Assembly (NCBI GenBank): GCA_949825045.1
Contig: OX463809.1
Location: 7,033,501 to 7,097,500, forward strand
Length of the DNA: 64,000 bases
Source of the DNA: Argyresthia goedartella
Taxonomy: Eukaryota; Arthropoda; Insecta; Lepidoptera; Argyresthiidae
Reading direction: 5' to 3'
The position numbers and the translations under genes are program-made. The notes below the pieces were generated by a model. That model saw only the letters and a list, made by a program, of their open reading frames with translations, had not been told where the DNA came from and did not search any database. The stretch's first letter is position 1, and every line of letters begins with the position of its first letter. Below, piece by piece: positions 1 to 13,700 of this stretch.

Positions 1-500
1 AATTCTAAGCTCTAAGGGACTAGCACCCACTGGTATTAGTTAAGACAGATTTGGTACATGTACACAGTATAATAGCACAGAATGAAACCTGCTGAATTTA
101 ATTGCCGTATGACGGTGTATTTTGGTGCAATAGCTTTTTTGACGGTTAGACGGCATACAGTTACAAATATCGGATTAAAAACCCCCATCTCGATCTTATA
201 ATTTATTTATGTGTATATAAGTAAGTAGGCTTGGTTTTTTTACACAAGCAAAATAAAAGGTGAAAACTAAAACGAGTTTTTTTTAACCCAAATAACAACA
301 CTTTTATAAAACATTTATGGATACACAGGTAAATCAAAGATCTTTGGAACTAGATATCACTAGGATAGCCTGTTTCTGGCACATACGTTAGTTTGGAATA
401 GTTTCTAGACAATTGCTACAGGAAATTCATAAATATTAAACATCTAAATATAAATAGTGTAGACGGTAGAGGCTTCTCATCAATTTCGGATGCGACATGA
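1..500. other. AT-rich sequence, nothing recognised
   Basis: No ORF, RNA gene or known repeat end was seen. The same applies to 765-1509, apart from a short doubled TTATTGGCAACATTGCTCTA near 1060-1100. Confidence 0.5.
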
Positions 501-764
501 CCTATGACGCCAAGACATTTCAGCTCATTTGTAAATGATCAAAAGGAAATTAGAGCCTAGGATGGCTCATACATAAATCATGATAGAGCCTATGACGCCA
601 AGACATTTCAGCTCATTTGTAAATGATCAAAAGGAAATTAGAGCCTAGGATGGCTCATACATAAATCATGATAGAGCCTATGACGCCAAGACATTTCAGC
701 TCATTTGTAAATGATCAAAAGGAAATTAGAGCCTAGGATGGCTCATACATAAATCATGATAGAG
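501..764. repeat. Three 88-bp tandem repeats
   Basis: Units start at 501, 589 and 677 (CCTATGACGCCAAGACATTT...), apparently identical. No coding or structural role was seen. Confidence 0.9.
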
Positions 765-1554
765 CACATTGATTTACATTAGTAACAGCCTCTCCACATT
801 ATGCAAATTCTTAAAAAAAAACAACACCAAATAACACCCTAAAAACAAATTTTCATGATATTTGTTCATGACATAAATTAAATGAATGGCCCATACACTA
901 GTCATGTAATGAATACTTCACAGGATTCCTCAAAGCTTCGGTAATAAAGATTATTTTACGTTTAAATAACGTCCATTTGATGGCAAATTTGAAAATGATA
1001 TCGTTAGAAACTTAATGCCACTATGCTGCACTAATTGTTCAATAATGTTTTATTATTATTGGCAACATTGCTCTATTATTGGCAACATTGCTCTATTATC
1101 GCCCATAGTTCCTGCTGATTATGATTTGCACAAGTTAATAAAAATTATATTCATAAAAATTATATTCGCATTCGATAGTTTTAAAGCCCGACCCCTTATT
1201 TTCTAACTTTTCCCAACCGGAGTGGCATGCCTCTCTTTGAAGACACTTACGAACAAGTAAAACGCACCCCGCGATGATTATCTTCGCAGCTTGTCAGACT
1301 GTCTAGTTTCTCCAAATGCTTTGCTAGAATGGTAAGCACGATATCGACACTATAACGTAGCCTGAGGTATAGTTATTGTGTTAAAACTCATCCTCTTTCT
1401 CAGGAAAATCGACGCATTTTATGCCATTGACATTCAGGATATGGAAAAACTATAAATCCACAATTTTCAGCCTATTTGAAGTAAACAAAGGCATCGCCGC
1501 CTAGCTCCCGCCGCCCCGCCGCCGCCGCCGCACCGCGCCCTGCCGCCGCAACCC

Positions 1555-1725
1555 TCACAGCGGCTTCCTGGCCCTCACCAGCTCCTCGGACACGGACCAA
1601 AGCTTCTGCTCGACCTCGTTGCTGAAGGCGTGCTTGGAGGTGTATTCGACGCAGTCCCGGTAGAACCGGCCGGTTTTTCCTTCCACGGAATAGTCAGTGG
1701 CGCAGTGGATGATTGTCTGGGCGCC
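1555..1725 (-). CDS. RDH-like gene, terminal coding exon 5
   Basis: After a CTCAG acceptor this exon starts GAQTIIHCATDYSVEGKTGR and runs 56 residues to a TGA at 1557-1555. The GAQT...CA and G-x-F/Y-x-D/C pattern is the usual C-terminal block of RDH11-14 enzymes. It is far more GC-rich at third positions than exons 2-4, and a CCG-rich run (1510-1540) follows the stop. Confidence 0.9.
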   Translation of the reverse strand, partial: GAQTIIHCATDYSVEGKTGRFYRDCVEYTSKHAFSNEVEQKLWSVSEELVRARKPL

Positions 1726-4700
1726 CTGAGTTTTGAGAACACAGTCAATGACTAACAGTTCTTTACGGCTCGCGCCAAATATCTAGTTAGCTCTGAAGTT
1801 GCCGCGTTCCTGGTCGCAATAACCAAAACTATAAATGAAAAATGTAAAACACCCCCGACACAATTGGGCCGAATGCAGAAACGTAAAGGAAAATAAAACC
1901 TCAAGTCTAAAATGTTGTTCACTTGTATCCTTGTTAAGCCCATAACTATCAAACCACTGAACCGATTTTGATAAAATATGGCTAAGAAGTGTCCGTGGCC
2001 CAGCGGTATTCGCACGTCGGATACGATTGTGCTGGTAGCAACATCTGGCTGAAACGGGTACTGGATGGGTGTCCGTTTCTATGTGGCATTTGTATCGGGC
2101 GCTTCCGTGTTTCAGATGACTCGATAAGTTATAGGTCCCGCCTTAGTAGATGGCAACTACCGCTACTCGGTGGTAGGTGGTAGTGGCCGTAAAGCTGGTC
2201 AGAGGCCCTAATAGGGCAGCTTGAAAACATCTGACAGTCGCGATGGCCACTAGCCCGACACCCCTCCACCAACCCGCACCGAGCCAGCGCGGTGGTACGG
2301 TATCTTACTCGTATCTGGGTTGAGGCCTATGCCCCTCGGTGTGGACATGAATGGGCTACATTATTATTATAAAAGAACCATATAGTAATAATAACCAACT
2401 GTCTGAGCGCTGGAGTGCCACAGACAGATACACACACACACACACAGACAGACAGATGCTTCATATGTATAATACTACTACTTTCTCGTCGGGGGCAAAA
2501 ATATCAGCATAACACGCGTCCGTGTAACTTCAGAGTCAACTAGATGTTTGGCGCGAAATATAGGTTTTGTGAAATAGGTTTTTTTTATCCTGGACTCACT
2601 ACAAGAGTACTTACTTACTTATTCCCCTTAGTCTTATTACCTACTCACGTGGACTACACTACCGACAAGACTTGGTGATGTGTGCAACACACACGCAATG
2701 TTATTTTACACACTACACACAACAGCAATAAAATCAGTGCTCTGACCATGGTGATTTGTTTGGCTGACAATTTTAAGCAGATAACTTTTTGAATTATATT
2801 TTTATTTACCTGTTTTGCACTTCTCATAAACATGAAGAAAATCGGCGCCATAAAGATGTAGTGGTACCATCTAATGGAGTGTCTGAAATGTCAGAGAAGA
2901 TACAGTTAAATACATTAAATACAAGATACAGTTATTATATGTATTCTATTAAATTGTGATAAATAATGTCTACGAAAATGTCGAGAACAAGTTCTAGTAT
3001 TGATTTAGATTTTTTTTTTTAGACTTATTTTGTGTTATATTTTGTTTGTCCAACTTTGTTGCTCTATTAAACAACACTCCCACACTACACTACACTCATG
3101 CACATAAAAGTACATAAATGACAAACAAGACCTCACCTGAATAAGTTAGTGTAGGTAAAGCCAGGGCAGCAAGCATTCACATCTACCCCCGAATCCTTCA
3201 GTCTATGTGCTAAAGCTCTTGCAAAGTAAACATTCATCAGCTTAGAGTTATTGTAACCAGCGTTGGGACGACTACCTCCTTTGTTTTTGCCCTCCTTAGA
3301 ATCCTCAATTTCAGCCTTTAAGTTGAGATCTTCGAAGTTTATTGTCCCTTTCTCGTGCAGTGTTGATGAGACCACCACAACTCTGAAAATTTATAAATAT
3401 AATCTTTAATAAGTATTAAGATTACATATAAATAAACTTTCAGTGAAATACATAGGTACAACATTATTTGAATGCTTTACAGATCGGTTAACTAAAGCTG
3501 GCACGTTCAACACATTTACATGTTGTGCTTGTGTAGTGTCTGTGATAAGCGCGCGGCGTGACGTTGCACTGCGTGGGCATCAAGAACAGTCTGTCTGTGT
3601 CTCTCGCGCGCGGTCATACTTTTGAGTTTGAAGGAGACAGTTGAGTAGTGCCTGTTCAAAAGGTCATTTCCATGATAAACAAACGATAAAAACTATTATA
3701 ATTGTTTAATTAAATATAATAATTATTGTATTTAACGCAGATTAGTTTTATTGATATAAGTACATACATTTTTTTTTTAGTTTATGACTATTTTTTTTAA
3801 TCATTTAAATTTGGAAATCGGACCTTAAATAGGTCTTTTTGATCAGAATACTTTAGAAATAAGACCTTATGACATTCCTGATACAGGTATTGCAATACTT
3901 AAAAGGAGATCCCACGTCTGTGCAAACATGTTTTTGTTATGAAATAAACAATTTTTGATTTTTTTGATTTTTTTTCACATCATAGACAATCACTCAAGCA
4001 ACAGACAACTAATCGATTTTATGAATCGAACAAACTCCATTTTCGGCGGGCAATAATGTAAAGCTAGATTTAATTACCTTTTAAACAAAACTTGACTTTT
4101 ATAAAACATAATTGGTATAGAGAAATAAGATCTTTCCATCGAAATATGGTATAAACACAGAAATAAGCCCATTTTGTTTGGAAAGTCAAAGTTTAAGATT
4201 TTTTTATATTGGAAATGCGTGATTTTCGATCGGAATTTTAAGATATGGATGAGATTTAGGTTTGTTTCGGAAAAAATATAAAAAGAAAAAACTTGCCATA
4301 GGGAAAAAGGGCCTTTTGAACAGATATTTCCATTTGCTACTAATTTTAAATATAGAGTGACCTTTTTTGCATTCGTGTCACGTGTCAATCGACGCACGTT
4401 ATTGTGATTGTTTACCTATTTCGAGGTTAGAATAAAATCATTCATTTTTAGGGTTCCGTACCCGAAGGGTTCCAAATGGGACCCTATTACTAAGACTTCG
4501 CTGTCCGTCCGTCCGTCCGTCCGTCCGTCTGTCACCAGGCTATATCTCAAGAACCTAGCTAGCTAGAGAGTTGAAATTTTCACAGATTATGTATTTCTGT
4601 TGCCGCTATAACAACAAATACTAAAAAACAGGATAAAAGGAATATTTAAGGGGGCTCCCATACAACAATTCTTTCAATACCACATACAAACTTATGGATG

Positions 4701-7700
4701 CACCTGGTTACGTACATGGAGTGTGAAAGTAACCGCACCAATAACTTTGTAAACAATATTTTGCTGTGTAAAATCCAAACTATTCACTCCACACCATCGC
4801 TTCCATTGAACGGTGGTACGGAACCCTTCGTGCGCGATTTAAACATACTGTATAGAGAAAATGGATAAGTGTGAGTAAGTCAAAGCATTAGTTAACCGAT
4901 CTGTACAAATGATGAGACAAAACATGTTTGTAATGTATGAATGAACGTCACCTTGAACATTCTAAGATACAATTAATTAATAATGTAATTAAAAGGTATT
5001 CCCTAAGTTGCTAAAAATACACACAATACAAATATGGATGGAAAATTCCGCTATAGACGTATCGCGACGTTGATTTTTAAATCACATTATTTGTTACTTT
5101 TATTTACATCTGTGTAAAGGAGATTCTACATTTTATATTTAAAAAAAAACGATTTTAATTCATAATTCAGTGTTTGGTGCGCTTGGACATATTAGGTACC
5201 AAATCGAAGATCTGGTATAAATCCCGAACCGAAATAACAGACAACACAACACCCAGTAACACTGGCGCGACACAGCTGCTTGTAAAAGTTTGAGGTTATG
5301 TTTTACCGTCAAAATTATTAATTGATACATTAATTCATTCATATGATCTTTGACTACAAGAAGTCACTGTTAGATTGTTACCCCCGTGATACAAAAGATA
5401 TAAAAGTTTGTTTTTTGCACAAAAACAAAGCGCTTAAGTTTTCATTCAAACTTTATAAAAGTAAGAAGAGATCAAAGACAAGCTGTATATAACAAGGTAC
5501 TCTGTGGACAAGCTTAAGACTGGTTTAGAGCGACGCGGATGGTCCGCGCGGATTTGAGAGCAGTGCAGATTCGGTGCTTCGTCGTTTCATCGTAGGCGGG
5601 TGTGGGTGGGTGAATATTACTATCTCATTATATCTACTGGATTCAAAACAAACCTAGTGCGGATGACACAGATCTCGTAGGTAACGATTATAAATATAAA
5701 TATACAATAAATCAATTATCTTAACACTAACTTAAAAGTTTTGTTATTCCCGTATACAGACGTACTAAAATATCCACAGATTATATAAGATAACTAAAGT
5801 CAAAAGTCAAAGTCAAAGTACTTTATTACTGTAGATATTTACATATACTTAGCAAACGTCATTTTTGCCTCTTCTCTACATTGGACCACTGTGGGAGACC
5901 ACAGATTGATTTTTAGATCTCTTTTAAAAATAGGTTGTGCTTAACTAATACAAATATGAAAAAAATTGTTATAATTAATAAGCAGGAATAAATAATTACA
6001 AAATTATTAACAGCAAGGTCTGTGTTGAGCCAGATTAACCCCATACAGTCCTGTCATTTAAGTAATCTTGAACATTGTAATATCTCTTTTTCGACAAAGT
6101 CGCTTTAACATGCTTTTTAAATTGCTCAAATGGCAATTACAAAATCTCCAGAGGTATCTTATTATAGTAGAGAATGCACTGACCCTTGAAAGAATTGCTA
6201 ACCTTCGCGAGTCTAAATCGGGTCTGTGATTATTTCTTATGTTAACATTACAGCTATCGCTAAGTTTGGAAAATGTTGTAAGGTTCTTGCGTACATACAT
6301 TATATTTTCGAAAATAAATTGACTAGCTACTGTTAGCTGTTAGTATGTCAATTTATTTATACGTAGGTATAAATGCAAAATTCATACATATATGTAGGTA
6401 CATAGAAATTTAGCACTTGACTAGATTATACATATATGTATATGTACTCAATATGAATTAGGTACCGTGGTGGTCTAGCTTAACTCTGACAGCTGGTGAC
6501 TTTTCTAGGTAGGTACAGCAGGGCCTCGATGATCCGAACACCGAAAATTTATACCCTGTTCGGATGCACGAAGCGTTCGGATTATAGTATGTTAAAATTT
6601 TGAAAGGGATTTTTCGAAATAAAACAAAAATATTTTATGTTTATTGAAGTATGTACGTTAGATGTATGTTGTTCGATTCCGAATCGATATTCGATCGATG
6701 GTTTCTGAACGGCCATTTTGAATTTGACGTTGCTGCCAACCTGGCAGTTTTTTGACAACTGACAGACGAAAAGCCCTCGCAATGTAACGCGTATTGGATA
6801 GGGTATTGAAATTAAATCGCAAGCCATCTGGAATGTATTCGGGTTTCCCTCAGGATTGTCTATATAGCTGAGTGTGTTGTGGTTCCCCGAACCAGATAAA
6901 GTTCGCATTTACGTGGCCGATTGGTTTTTCCCACGTAACATAACCTGTGTTGGAACACTGTGCTCATCGAAGCTGGCCTGCCAGTCATACCTGGTTGGCT
7001 GAAGAACCTGCCTACCAAGAAGAGCCTAGGGTGCACCCGGGCCTTGCAGAGAGACAGGAGGTTGACGGGACCGAAGCACAGACCAGGTTAGATCGACTCC
7101 ATAATTAATAGCTCGGTGAATCGCCGACGTTCAAACTTCTTGGCAACTGATCGCTACGCTACCTCGTAGCTGATGGGCCCCTACGAGGTCATTAGGTGCC
7201 GAGAAGCCTGAACAATTTGGTAGCTAGAGCGTGGTTTCCTGAGATTTGCAGCCGTCAAGGGCTCCAGGAACGCACGATTTGGGACTATCAATCTGTAGGT
7301 ATAGGCGGTTAAGTAACTGGTTGGTTCCTATATCCACATAGATTGGTAGTATTGTAAGCTATAAGTCTATTGCTGGTAGTAGACAGACAGATATTACAGT
7401 TTTCCCTAAATGACCAGTTGTACTGAGATGTGACTCAGAATAGTAGGTACTCAACTTAGGTACATTGTAGGTGAATTGAAATTTGCATTGAAGTACCAGT
7501 TAGTCAATCTATTAGTGGTCTAGTAATGCTAATGAATGTTTTGGTTAACATAGGTAGTTACATCTATTGATAGCAGGCTATTGCATTGTTTTCAGTTTAT
7601 AGCAATTTATAACTTGAACTAATATTGACTATCTGTGTGTGTTATAATGATAAAGGGAAACTAAATTGTATTTACAGAATTTATATAGATATAAAACTCG

Positions 7701-10700
7701 GTTCCTATTGTTTAAGGAAAACGGCATTGTTTAAGTTGTGGTTTAGGGTTCCCTCGTTTGGGTTGTAGACTGGAGGGTCCAATAAAATTGAGTTACTGCA
7801 AATTGTGAGTAAGTATCGTTCCGATCATGTCGTTATCTGAAATCCAGAAGGGTGTTTCTAAGGAACTCAGATGGTTTTCCTCCGCACACGGTCTGATAGA
7901 CCGTTTAGATAGGCATGATGTGGTATTGGAGCGGTCTATGGACGTTAAGGAACGTTACAACAGGGTGCTCGAATTGTCCGCGCAGGCGGAATCAGTTGAT
8001 GGTTGCGCACCTGACAGACTGTCACGGTTGCTAGGGGATGTCGACCAATGTATGGAGATGGCAGCTGCTATCACGCAGAAGGCTGCGGACATACGTAGAC
8101 AGCGCGAGTCCAGCCATGGTGGTGACATTGAAGCACCTCTGCCGCTTCAGGGTTCGGGGTCCAGGTTACCTGCCATAACTATGCCTACTTTTGACGGAGT
8201 GTCCGGTGAATGGATGAGCTTCATCAATCTGTTCGACAGTTTGGTGCACATGCGATCGGACATTACCAAGTCTGTCAAGATGGCTCAGCTGGTGGCAGCA
8301 TTGAGGGGTGAGCCTAGGGAGCTGGTCGCTCATTTGACAGTTACGGAGGGTAACTATGAAACTGCCAGGCAATTGTTGGTCAGACGTTACCATAACAAAC
8401 GGAGGTTGGCCGATGCCCAACTGAACCGTTTGTTTAGTATCCCGGTTGTGAACAAGGTCGGGGCCATACAGACGGAGGTTTTGAACCCATTGTTGTCCGT
8501 CACCAAGGCTCTAGAGAATCTTGGACTTCCGGTTGGTGAATGGTCGTACCTACTGTTGTACATTGTACTTTCCCGCCTACCCGCTGACGTGCAGACTCGT
8601 TTCGAACAGTCTCACGGGAGGTCGGCCGAGGACCTGCCCGCCTTCTCCGACTTGGTCGGATTCTTGGAAGAGGAGGCTCGACGGGCAGAGAATTTGGGGT
8701 TGACGGTCACCCATCCTTCGGAGCCACAGAGAGCTGCCGGGAGCGCTGTGAGTAGGGGCCCTCCGACGAGGAAGGACCGCACCAACCGGCAGTCGTATGG
8801 GACTGTGAGTGCATTGACCCCACATAGTGAGACCGGCCCATGTTGTAGGCAGATTGGCCATGCTGTGGCCAATTGCAATAAGTTCGGGGAACTTAGGGTT
8901 CAGGGACGGCGCCGGATGGCCAAGCAGCGGAGCTGGTGTTTCCTGTGCCTCGGGCCACACATGGCTAGGGACTGCACGCGCACAAAAATGTGCGGATATT
9001 GTGGTGGGGCCCACAACAATCTGTTGTGCATCCAGGGTGACACGGCATGGGGCCCTGAGAATTCGTTTGCGTCTCGGAGCGCAACTCAGGAGCCAACGTC
9101 CCCACGTCCACAGGGCCGTACCCAGGGTGATACGGCATGGGGCCCTGAGAATTCGTTTGCGACTCGGAGCGCAACTCAGGGGCCAACGTCCCCACGTGCA
9201 CAGGGTAGTACTAGGGTGCAGGGCCGCACTCAGGGTCATCACATGGGGGGCCCTGAGTTTTCGGTTGCGACTCAGCATCCGACTCAGCGGGCAATGGGGC
9301 CACAAGCACGCGGCCACCCAGGGGTGCAGGGCCGCACTCAGGGTCATCACATGGGGGGCCCTGAGTTCTCGGTTGCGACTCAGCATCCGACTCAGCGGCA
9401 CATTGGGTGTGTTGAGCAGGCCGTAACGGGCGGGTGGCATGGGACACCTTCGAGCTATGCGGGTGCGGTTCGGACGCCGCCTCAGTTGTCGCCCCGCTCG
9501 TCGCCTCGTCCTCGTCGGTCGCATGTGATGTCCCCCCCGCTCATGGAGCGGCCACGGTTGAATTCACGCCCACCCCCCTTTACCGGGAATCGTAGGTTGG
9601 GAATGGAACCGGCGCGTGGGCCATTTGTACAATGGGACCCTCTGGCGTATAGCTGCATACCTGATCGGTTACAGGCACAGTGGGGCCCCGGGGGTCCTCG
9701 CTAGGAATTTGCGGCCCAACCATTGGTTGCCCCCCAACCGGAGACGGTGGTGTTACCGATCGCCTCTGTGCTTGTTTGGGATTTGGCGGGCAACCCAACA
9801 TACGTTCGCGCCCTATTAGATTCTGGAGCTCAAGGCTGCATTGTATCGAATGATTTAGCAAAATGGTTGGGCCTCAAGATAAATAATGTATCGCTGCCGA
9901 GGAAATTGGTCCCTGCTGGGGATTACAGGGCAACCCTTCACGGGTTTTGTGATGCCTCTGAACGAGGGTTTGCGGCAGCGGTTTATTTGCGAACCGTCAC
10001 CTCCACCGGGGAGGTCGACGTGCGTTTGGTTTTGGCAAAAAGCAAGGTAGCGCCTATTCGGACAAGGATGACGATTCCAAAACTGGAACTGTCCGGGGCT
10101 GCTCTTTTGACCAAACTTTTGAATCACACTCTAACAGTGTTGCGTGGGTCAGTGGTTTTGGAGGATACGGTGTACGCGTGGACGGACAGCCAGATTGTTT
10201 TGTGCTGGCTGAAGGCTTCGGTCCGTAACTTAGAGGTTTTTGTTGCGAACCGTGTCTCCCAGATTGTGTCGTCTGAGGTCCCACTGACCTGGAGACATGT
10301 ACCAGGAGAATTGAACCCGTCTGATTGTGCATCCAGGGGATGTCGGGCTCCTGAACTCGTTAGACACCATTTGTGGTGGGGACCACCCTGGCTTGCCAGG
10401 AGAGAATCGGACTGGCCCCACAGCCATGTAGTAGTATCTTCGGATCATGGCCCCAGAGCGGCCGTGCATGTTACCCAGAAGACTGAGGACCCTGACGCCG
10501 GGTTTCTGCTGGACCGGTATAGCTCACTTGACAAGTTGATAAACGTGTCCACTTGGATTAGGAGATTCGCTCGAAATTGTCGTACTCCTCGCGATCAGCG
10601 AACTTTGAACCCTATTCTGACTCCGGCAGAGCGAAACGAGTCGCTACTGAATTTGGTCCGGTTGGTACAGTCCTCGAAGTTTGGGGCAGAATTGGAGATT

Positions 10701-13700
10701 ATACGAAGTGGACGTTCGAAATTGAAGGGAGCCGTCGCGCGTCTCAACCCCTTTGTTGATTCGACCGGGTTACTTCGGGTAGGAGGAAGATTGCGCAATG
10801 CGAATCTGTCGTATTCGGCTCGTCACCCACTTCTGCTCCCCAAGGGGGGACAGTTAGTTGAATTGCTGGTGACTGATCGTCATATTAAAAACGCGCATTC
10901 CGGCTGTAACGCGTTGTTGGCCACGCTCCAGCGGGAGTTTTGGATCTTATCTGCCCGCCGTGTCATACGGAACATCGTGTTTCGGTGCATGCCTTGTTAT
11001 CGACTTAAGGCTGCCACGATGCAACCTCTCATGGGGGACTTGCCCCCTGATCGTGTGAATGAGGTCAGACCGTTTTCAGGTGTTGGTACGGATTTTGCCG
11101 GACCGTTTATGGTGAAGAGTTCACGATTGCGTACCGCTAAGCAATACAAGGCGTACCTATGTGTGTTTGTTTGTTTATCCACCAAGGCGGTACATCTCGA
11201 GCTCGTTGCTGATCTCTCGACAGAGGCTTTCATTGCTTGTTTGGATAGGTTTGTTTCTCGAAGGGGACTTCCAACTTTGATCCGCTCTGATAACGGCACT
11301 AACTACGTCGGTGCGGAACGATACTTACGAGAGATAGTCAACTTTTTGAATGTAAATAAAGTGGATATTGGAACGGCCCTCTCCCGTCGGGGTATACAGT
11401 GGACCTTCAGCCCACCGATTTGCCCCCACTGGGGTGGGATTTTTGAGGCCGTAGTTAAGTCAGCTAAGACGCACTTGGGGCGTATAGTAGGTCAGACCGC
11501 GCTGACTTTTGAGGAGCTCGCGACATTGTTTTGTAAGATCGAGGCCGTTCTCAATTCGCGACCGTTGTGTCCGCTCAGCTCGGATCCAAATGACCTGGAG
11601 GCTCTGACCCCAGGCCATTTCTTGATAGGACAGCCACTTAACGCGTTGCCCGAGCACCCCTTCGAGGGAGTGAAATTGTATCGGTTGTCAAGGTATCAGA
11701 TGTTGCAGCAGTTTACTCAGAATTTCTGGAAGCGTTGGTAGCTCGAGTATCTGCATATCTTACAACAGCGCCTTAAGTGGACTGACAAAACCAGCCCCCC
11801 TAGTGTTGGTGACCTCGTTCTGGTTAAGGATGCTAACCTACCGCCACTACGTTGGCGCAGGGGGCGCATTGTTAACTTGTTCCCTGGCAAGGACGGGACC
11901 CCCCGGTCTGCAGAGGTTCTAGTAGGAGGCTCGGTTCTAAAACGAGCGGTAGCAACGTTGTCTCGGCTGCCCGTAGATTAAGGGACAGGTGGGTGCCTGT
12001 CCGGGCGGGTGATTGTTCGATTCCGAATCGATATTCGATCGATGGTTTCTGAACGGCCATTTTGAATTTGACGTTGCTGCCAACCTGGCAGTTTTTTGAC
12101 AACTGACAGACGAAAAGCCCTCGCAATGTAACGCGTATTGGATAGGGTATTGAAATTAAATCGCAAGCCATCTGGAATGTATTCGGGTTTCCCTCAGGAT
12201 TGTCTATATAGCTGAGTGTGTTGTGGTTCCCCGAACCAGATAAAGTTCGCATTACGTGGCCGATTGGTTTTTCCCACGTAACATAACCTGTGTTGGAACA
12301 CTGTGCTGATCGAGGCTGGCCCGCCAGTCACACAGGAGGTTGGCTGAAGAACCTGTCTACCAAGAAGAGCCTAGGGTGCACCCGGGCCTTGCAGAGAGAC
12401 AGGAGGTTGACGGGACCGAAGCACAGACCAGGTTAGATAGACCCCAAGTATTTAGCTCGGTGAATCGCCGACGTTCACACTTCTTGGCAACTGATCGCTA
12501 CGCTACCTCGTAGCTGATGGGCCCCTACGAGGTCATTAGGTGCCGAGAAGCCTGAACATATGTATATGATGTATGTTAGATCCAATGCTATTAATCACAC
12601 TTTTTTAAAGAATTCCAATATAGTGCTTTGACGAGTAGTATTTAGTGACATAGAAAATGCTTTATCCTTTTCCGGAATAGAAATGTCGACTTCATCCGTT
12701 CGGATTATAGAGGCGTTCGGACGAGCTGGGGTACGGATTATCAAGGCCGTGCTGTACCTTCTTTACCGGGTTGGCGCGAGGTTAGACTCCAAGAATAGGT
12801 AGGTATATACCTATTTGGATCGAGTATTTTTGCGGACCACGTGGACTAGGTACGAAATTTACCTAGCACGACTCATCTCTATCAACTACCCTAATTTTGT
12901 GATTTTAAGTATTTTATTGTTTTAATCAGCCTAATAGGCTTTGGCCTTCGTTATCGGATCAGAGTAAACTCTTTGTGCTACCTAAAACGAGATTGCGAGT
13001 TTCTGATGTTTACAGTGATTCAGACAGTGAATCTATTAATGGAGAATCTCCATCAATGTCTCTTCAACCCTCAAAATTACCAGCAGGACCATGCCCTGAA
13101 ACTGATTCTGAACCGCTGCCTTACCAAAAGATATTTGCGATGGTTTGTACGTGCTCATATAACTGTTCTGCAATTCGGGAAAACAAATACTCAATATCGC
13201 TATATAGGGGTTCGTCAGAGCGATATCGATGAAGATGCAGTAATAAGAGTATAATTTCTGACGATGTCCAATGGCAACGGTTTATTGAAATTGTGAATGA
13301 GATAGCATGCGTAAAATTTGAAAACATTGCGACGTTTGAAGCGCCAAAGTTAAGACGTAATGTAATGGCCCTGATGTCACTGAGTGATGAAGAAGATGAG
13401 GCCAGCTCAGACAATGAGGCGATTATGTGTTTAGAATTAAAACGAGAACAATGTGTATTAAGTTTACCTGGATGGTGCCCCCTTCTTTAACAAATCAACT
13501 AATAGATTTGTAAGATAAAAGTGGCCCAGATGGTTAACTCCAAAATGTATCTCAAAGCCTTCTTTAGTCTTCTCATCTCGATTCAGTGGGACCACCACAC
13601 CAGCATTATTGATCAATACATCAATTTTGTGGAACCCAGATTTTACCACTCCAACAAAATCTTCTATTGATTTAAAGGATGCCAGGTCCAGTTGCATGGG

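Larger units (their letters stand above)
6670..12558 (+). mobile_element. BEL/Pao LTR retrotransposon, defective copy
   Basis: Two 545-bp direct LTRs (6670-7214 and 12014-12558), each beginning TG and ending CA, bound the element. The 5-bp target duplication TATGT occurs at 6665-6669 and 12559-12563. Gag (7827-9704) and a shortened pol (to 11981) lie between in one reading frame. Known: BEL/Pao elements encode gag, aspartic protease, reverse transcriptase, RNase H and integrase, usually in one ORF, with 4-6 bp duplications. Here the reverse transcriptase is absent and two in-frame TAG codons interrupt the frame, so this copy cannot be autonomous. By eye the LTRs differ at roughly 15-20 sites, so the insertion is not brand new. 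Confidence 0.93.
6516..12754. mobile_element. Pogo/Tigger-like MITE, interrupted by a BEL element
   Basis: The ends CAGCAGGGCCTCGATGATCC (6516) and the reverse complement of the last 20 bases (CAGCACGGCCTTGATAATCC) form terminal inverted repeats. A TA dinucleotide flanks both sides (6514-6515 and 12755-12756). The CAG-start, the CTCGATxATCCG core and TA duplication are known for pogo/Tigger (jerky-type) DNA transposons. Without the BEL insert the element is only about 345 bp and has no transposase, so it is non-autonomous. It lies in intron 2 of the RDH-like gene. Confidence 0.8.

Noticed and set aside
8577..9524. 315-codon antisense open frame over BEL gag
   Set aside because: It mirrors the GC-rich gag repeats on the other strand and has no recognisable domain; gag on the plus strand explains the openness.
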